This document shows positions 13,466 to 14,838 of a stretch of 14,838 nt of DNA, one piece after another. The notes under the pieces are model-generated. The model saw only the letters and a list, made by a program, of their open reading frames with translations, searched no databases and had not been told where the DNA came from. Position numbers and translations under genes: made by a program. Every line of letters begins with the position of its first letter. The stretch's first letter is position 1. Origin of the DNA: an uncultured Lachnoanaerobaculum sp. (lineage in GTDB: Bacteria > Bacillota > Clostridia > Lachnospirales > Lachnospiraceae); the NCBI RefSeq assembly GCF_938015485.1, contig NZ_CALLVU010000062.1:1-14838 (forward strand), read 5' to 3'.

Positions 13466-14713
13466 ATGTCTTTAAAAATCGTCTACAAAATCTGCTGTGG
13501 TATTGATGTCCACAAGACTTTTGTAGTTGCCTGTATCGCTTCTACAAACGATAAAGGTGTCACTTCTTATGAGAGCCACCGGTTTTCTACCTACACGAGC
13601 GGTCTGAAAACTTTGTTACAATGGCTACTCAAACACAATTGCAAGGATGTCTGTATGGAATCCACCGGTAAATACTGGATTCCTGTTTATAACATCTTAG
13701 AAAATGACTGTTCGATTGTCCTTGCTCATCCCAAATATGTTAAGGCTATCCGTGGAAAGAAAACTGACAAGAAAGATGCCAAATGGATTGCTGACCTGTT
13801 TAAGCATGATCTTGTTGCCGGTAGCTTTATGCCGCCCGCTGACATCCGCCAGCTCCGTGACCTTATGCGTTACCGTTTCAAACTGACCTGCTTTCAATCA
13901 AGCGAAAAGAATCGTTTGCAGAACTGTCTCACGGTTTCCAATATCCAGTTGGGAAACGTTGTTTCGGACACCTTCGGCAAATCTGCTCAGGCGATACCGG
14001 ATAAACTTTTGGAAAATCCCGCAGATACATCTTTTGACCTTGAACCACTTGTTTACAAAAGTTTGAAAAAGAAACTTCCTGAACTCCGTGACGCTATTGA
14101 CGGTTATATCACACCGGAACAGGTCGGCAAACTTAAGGTGATCAAAGCTCATTATGAAAGCCTGGAATCCCGGAAAGCAGAGCTTGAAGAACTCATTCTT
14201 GCGCTCGCCGCTCCCTATCAGCAGGAACTTGCCATTCTCCAAACCGCTCCCGGTATCCGTAGCGAATTTACTGCCATCGGAATTATTTCCGAAATCGGTA
14301 CCAACATGGAGGCTTTTCCTTCGGCGAAACACTTATGCTCATGGGCCGGTCTTACTCCGACCAACAATGAAAGTGCAGGGAAGAAAAAATCTGTCCGGGT
14401 TTCCAAGGCCGGATGCTATATCAAACCTTTACTGGTCCAGTGTGCAAATGCTGTTGTTACCAGTAAAAAGCATCCGGAAATTCGCAACCGCTATCTCCGT
14501 CTCAAAAAGCGTCGCGGTCACAAGAAAGCAATCATTGCCATTGCAAGAATGCTTCTGACTGCATTATATCATATGCTTAAGAACGGTGAAAACTATAATG
14601 CGGAACTTTATCGGAAATCCGATTTGCCTCCTGCCAACTGGGAAATCACGGTAGAACAGGCAATTATCATCGCAAGAAATCAAGGTTATAAAATCAAGTC
14701 AGCAACTGCATAG
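13466..14713 (+). CDS. IS110-family transposase / bridge-RNA-guided recombinase (415 aa)
   Basis: The frame also has an ATG at 13436, but the ATG at 13466 has GAAAGGAG five bases upstream and places the conserved GIDVHK motif near residue 12, as usual in the family. The N-terminal RuvC-like DEDD domain has Asp14 (GIDVHK), Glu65 (MESTGKYW) and Asp101/Asp104 (TDKKDAKW). A helical, coiled-coil-like middle spans about residues 140-250. The C-terminal Tnp domain has APGI (261), SWAGLTP and NESAGKKKS, where Ser303 is the likely nucleophile, then SKAGCYIKPLL. All key residues are present and there is no frameshift, so the enzyme looks active. Related IS110 recombinases excise the element as a circle and insert it at a site chosen by the bridge RNA. 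It reads away from the adjacent adhesin gene. Confidence 0.95.
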   Translation: MSLKIVYKICCGIDVHKTFVVACIASTNDKGVTSYESHRFSTYTSGLKTLLQWLLKHNCKDVCMESTGKYWIPVYNILENDCSIVLAHPKYVKAIRGKKTDKKDAKWIADLFKHDLVAGSFMPPADIRQLRDLMRYRFKLTCFQSSEKNRLQNCLTVSNIQLGNVVSDTFGKSAQAIPDKLLENPADTSFDLEPLVYKSLKKKLPELRDAIDGYITPEQVGKLKVIKAHYESLESRKAELEELILALAAPYQQELAILQTAPGIRSEFTAIGIISEIGTNMEAFPSAKHLCSWAGLTPTNNESAGKKKSVRVSKAGCYIKPLLVQCANAVVTSKKHPEIRNRYLRLKKRRGHKKAIIAIARMLLTALYHMLKNGENYNAELYRKSDLPPANWEITVEQAIIIARNQGYKIKSATA

Positions 14714-14743
14714 CCTTAACTTTTAATATTCAATTTTTAAAAT

Positions 14744-14761
14744 AGCCACCGAAAGATGGCT
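14744..14761 (+). terminator. Small hairpin after the recombinase gene
   Basis: AGCCA (14744-14748) pairs with TGGCT (14757-14761) around a CG-closed GAAA tetraloop with one mismatch, 30 bases after the stop. The following TTGTTTAT is only a weak T-run. It may be a weak terminator or a right-end structure of the element. Confidence 0.35.
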
Positions 14762-14777
14762 TGTTTATGATGCGATT

Positions 14778-14795
14778 AAGGGAATGGATACCCTT
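14778..14795. other. Short inverted repeat near the right window edge
   Basis: AAGGG (14778-14782) and CCCTT (14791-14795) enclose 8 bases and are followed by TACTTTTC on the plus strand. It could be a weak terminator outside or at the end of the element. The remaining DNA to 14838 shows no gene. Confidence 0.25.
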
Positions 14796-14838
14796 TACTT
14801 TTCATTTTCAATCTTAAACCTACAGCATCTTATAATTA

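Larger units (their letters stand above)
13212..14770 (+). mobile_element. IS110-family insertion sequence (ends approximate)
   Basis: The element is defined by the complete IS110-type recombinase and the structured non-coding stretch upstream of it. IS110 elements usually lack terminal inverted repeats and make no clear target duplication, so the ends cannot be fixed from one copy. The left limit is placed between the hairpin at 13172-13210 and the -10 box at 13224. The right limit is placed just past the small hairpin after the stop. A long 5' non-coding end with a short 3' end favours the IS110 group over the IS1111 group. Confidence 0.7.

Noticed and set aside
13212..14838. Terminal inverted repeats or target duplication for the IS
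   Set aside because: None convincing was found by eye, as expected for IS110; the ends are therefore given only approximately.

Overview
The window looks like an accessory surface-protein locus of a low-to-mid GC Gram-positive anaerobe, most likely a Clostridia member close to Lachnospiraceae. The evidence is very large secreted wall-anchored proteins with MucBP, Cna_B and SdrD_B-like domains, a VPKTA-type sorting signal, strong GGAGG ribosome binding sites, frequent AGA and ATA codons, and AT-rich intergenic DNA. The genus is inference; no rRNA or housekeeping gene is present.

Layout in transcription order. Three adhesin genes lie head-to-tail on the minus strand. The first (13147 to 10697, 816 aa) has a Cna-A-like binding region, one SpaA-type domain, two Cna_B domains, a Pro-rich stalk and a sorting signal, and ends at an intrinsic terminator. 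Next, after a 576 bp gap, comes a giant gene (10120 to 1952, 2722 aa): an N-terminal adhesin region, an SdrD_B-like domain, about 18 MucBP repeats, then the same Pro-rich stalk and anchor, ending at a GC-rich terminator. Last is the 5' part (1659 to 1, leaving the window) of another adhesin whose N-terminal region is paralogous to that of the giant protein. On the plus strand at the right end is an IS110-family insertion sequence. Its DEDD/Ser recombinase is at 13466-14713, preceded by about 230 bp of structured non-coding DNA that fits a bridge RNA.

How the genes relate. Each full-length adhesin gene has its own terminator, so they are probably separate transcription units rather than one operon. 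The first two share a 607 bp 3' cassette (1961-2567 and 10706-11312) that differs by eye at only four bases, although the upstream parts are unrelated. This points to recent domain shuffling or gene conversion of a stalk-plus-anchor module. No sortase gene is present, so anchoring depends on one elsewhere. The IS110 element sits within about 100 bp of the start of the 816-aa adhesin and has probably displaced part of its upstream region.

Most notable: (1) the candidate IS110 bridge RNA; (2) the almost identical stalk/anchor cassettes; (3) a higher-order A-B-C triad structure in the MucBP array; (4) the long leader of the giant gene, holding a possible 8-codon ORF next to an imperfect 23-bp palindrome and a 13-bp-periodic direct repeat.
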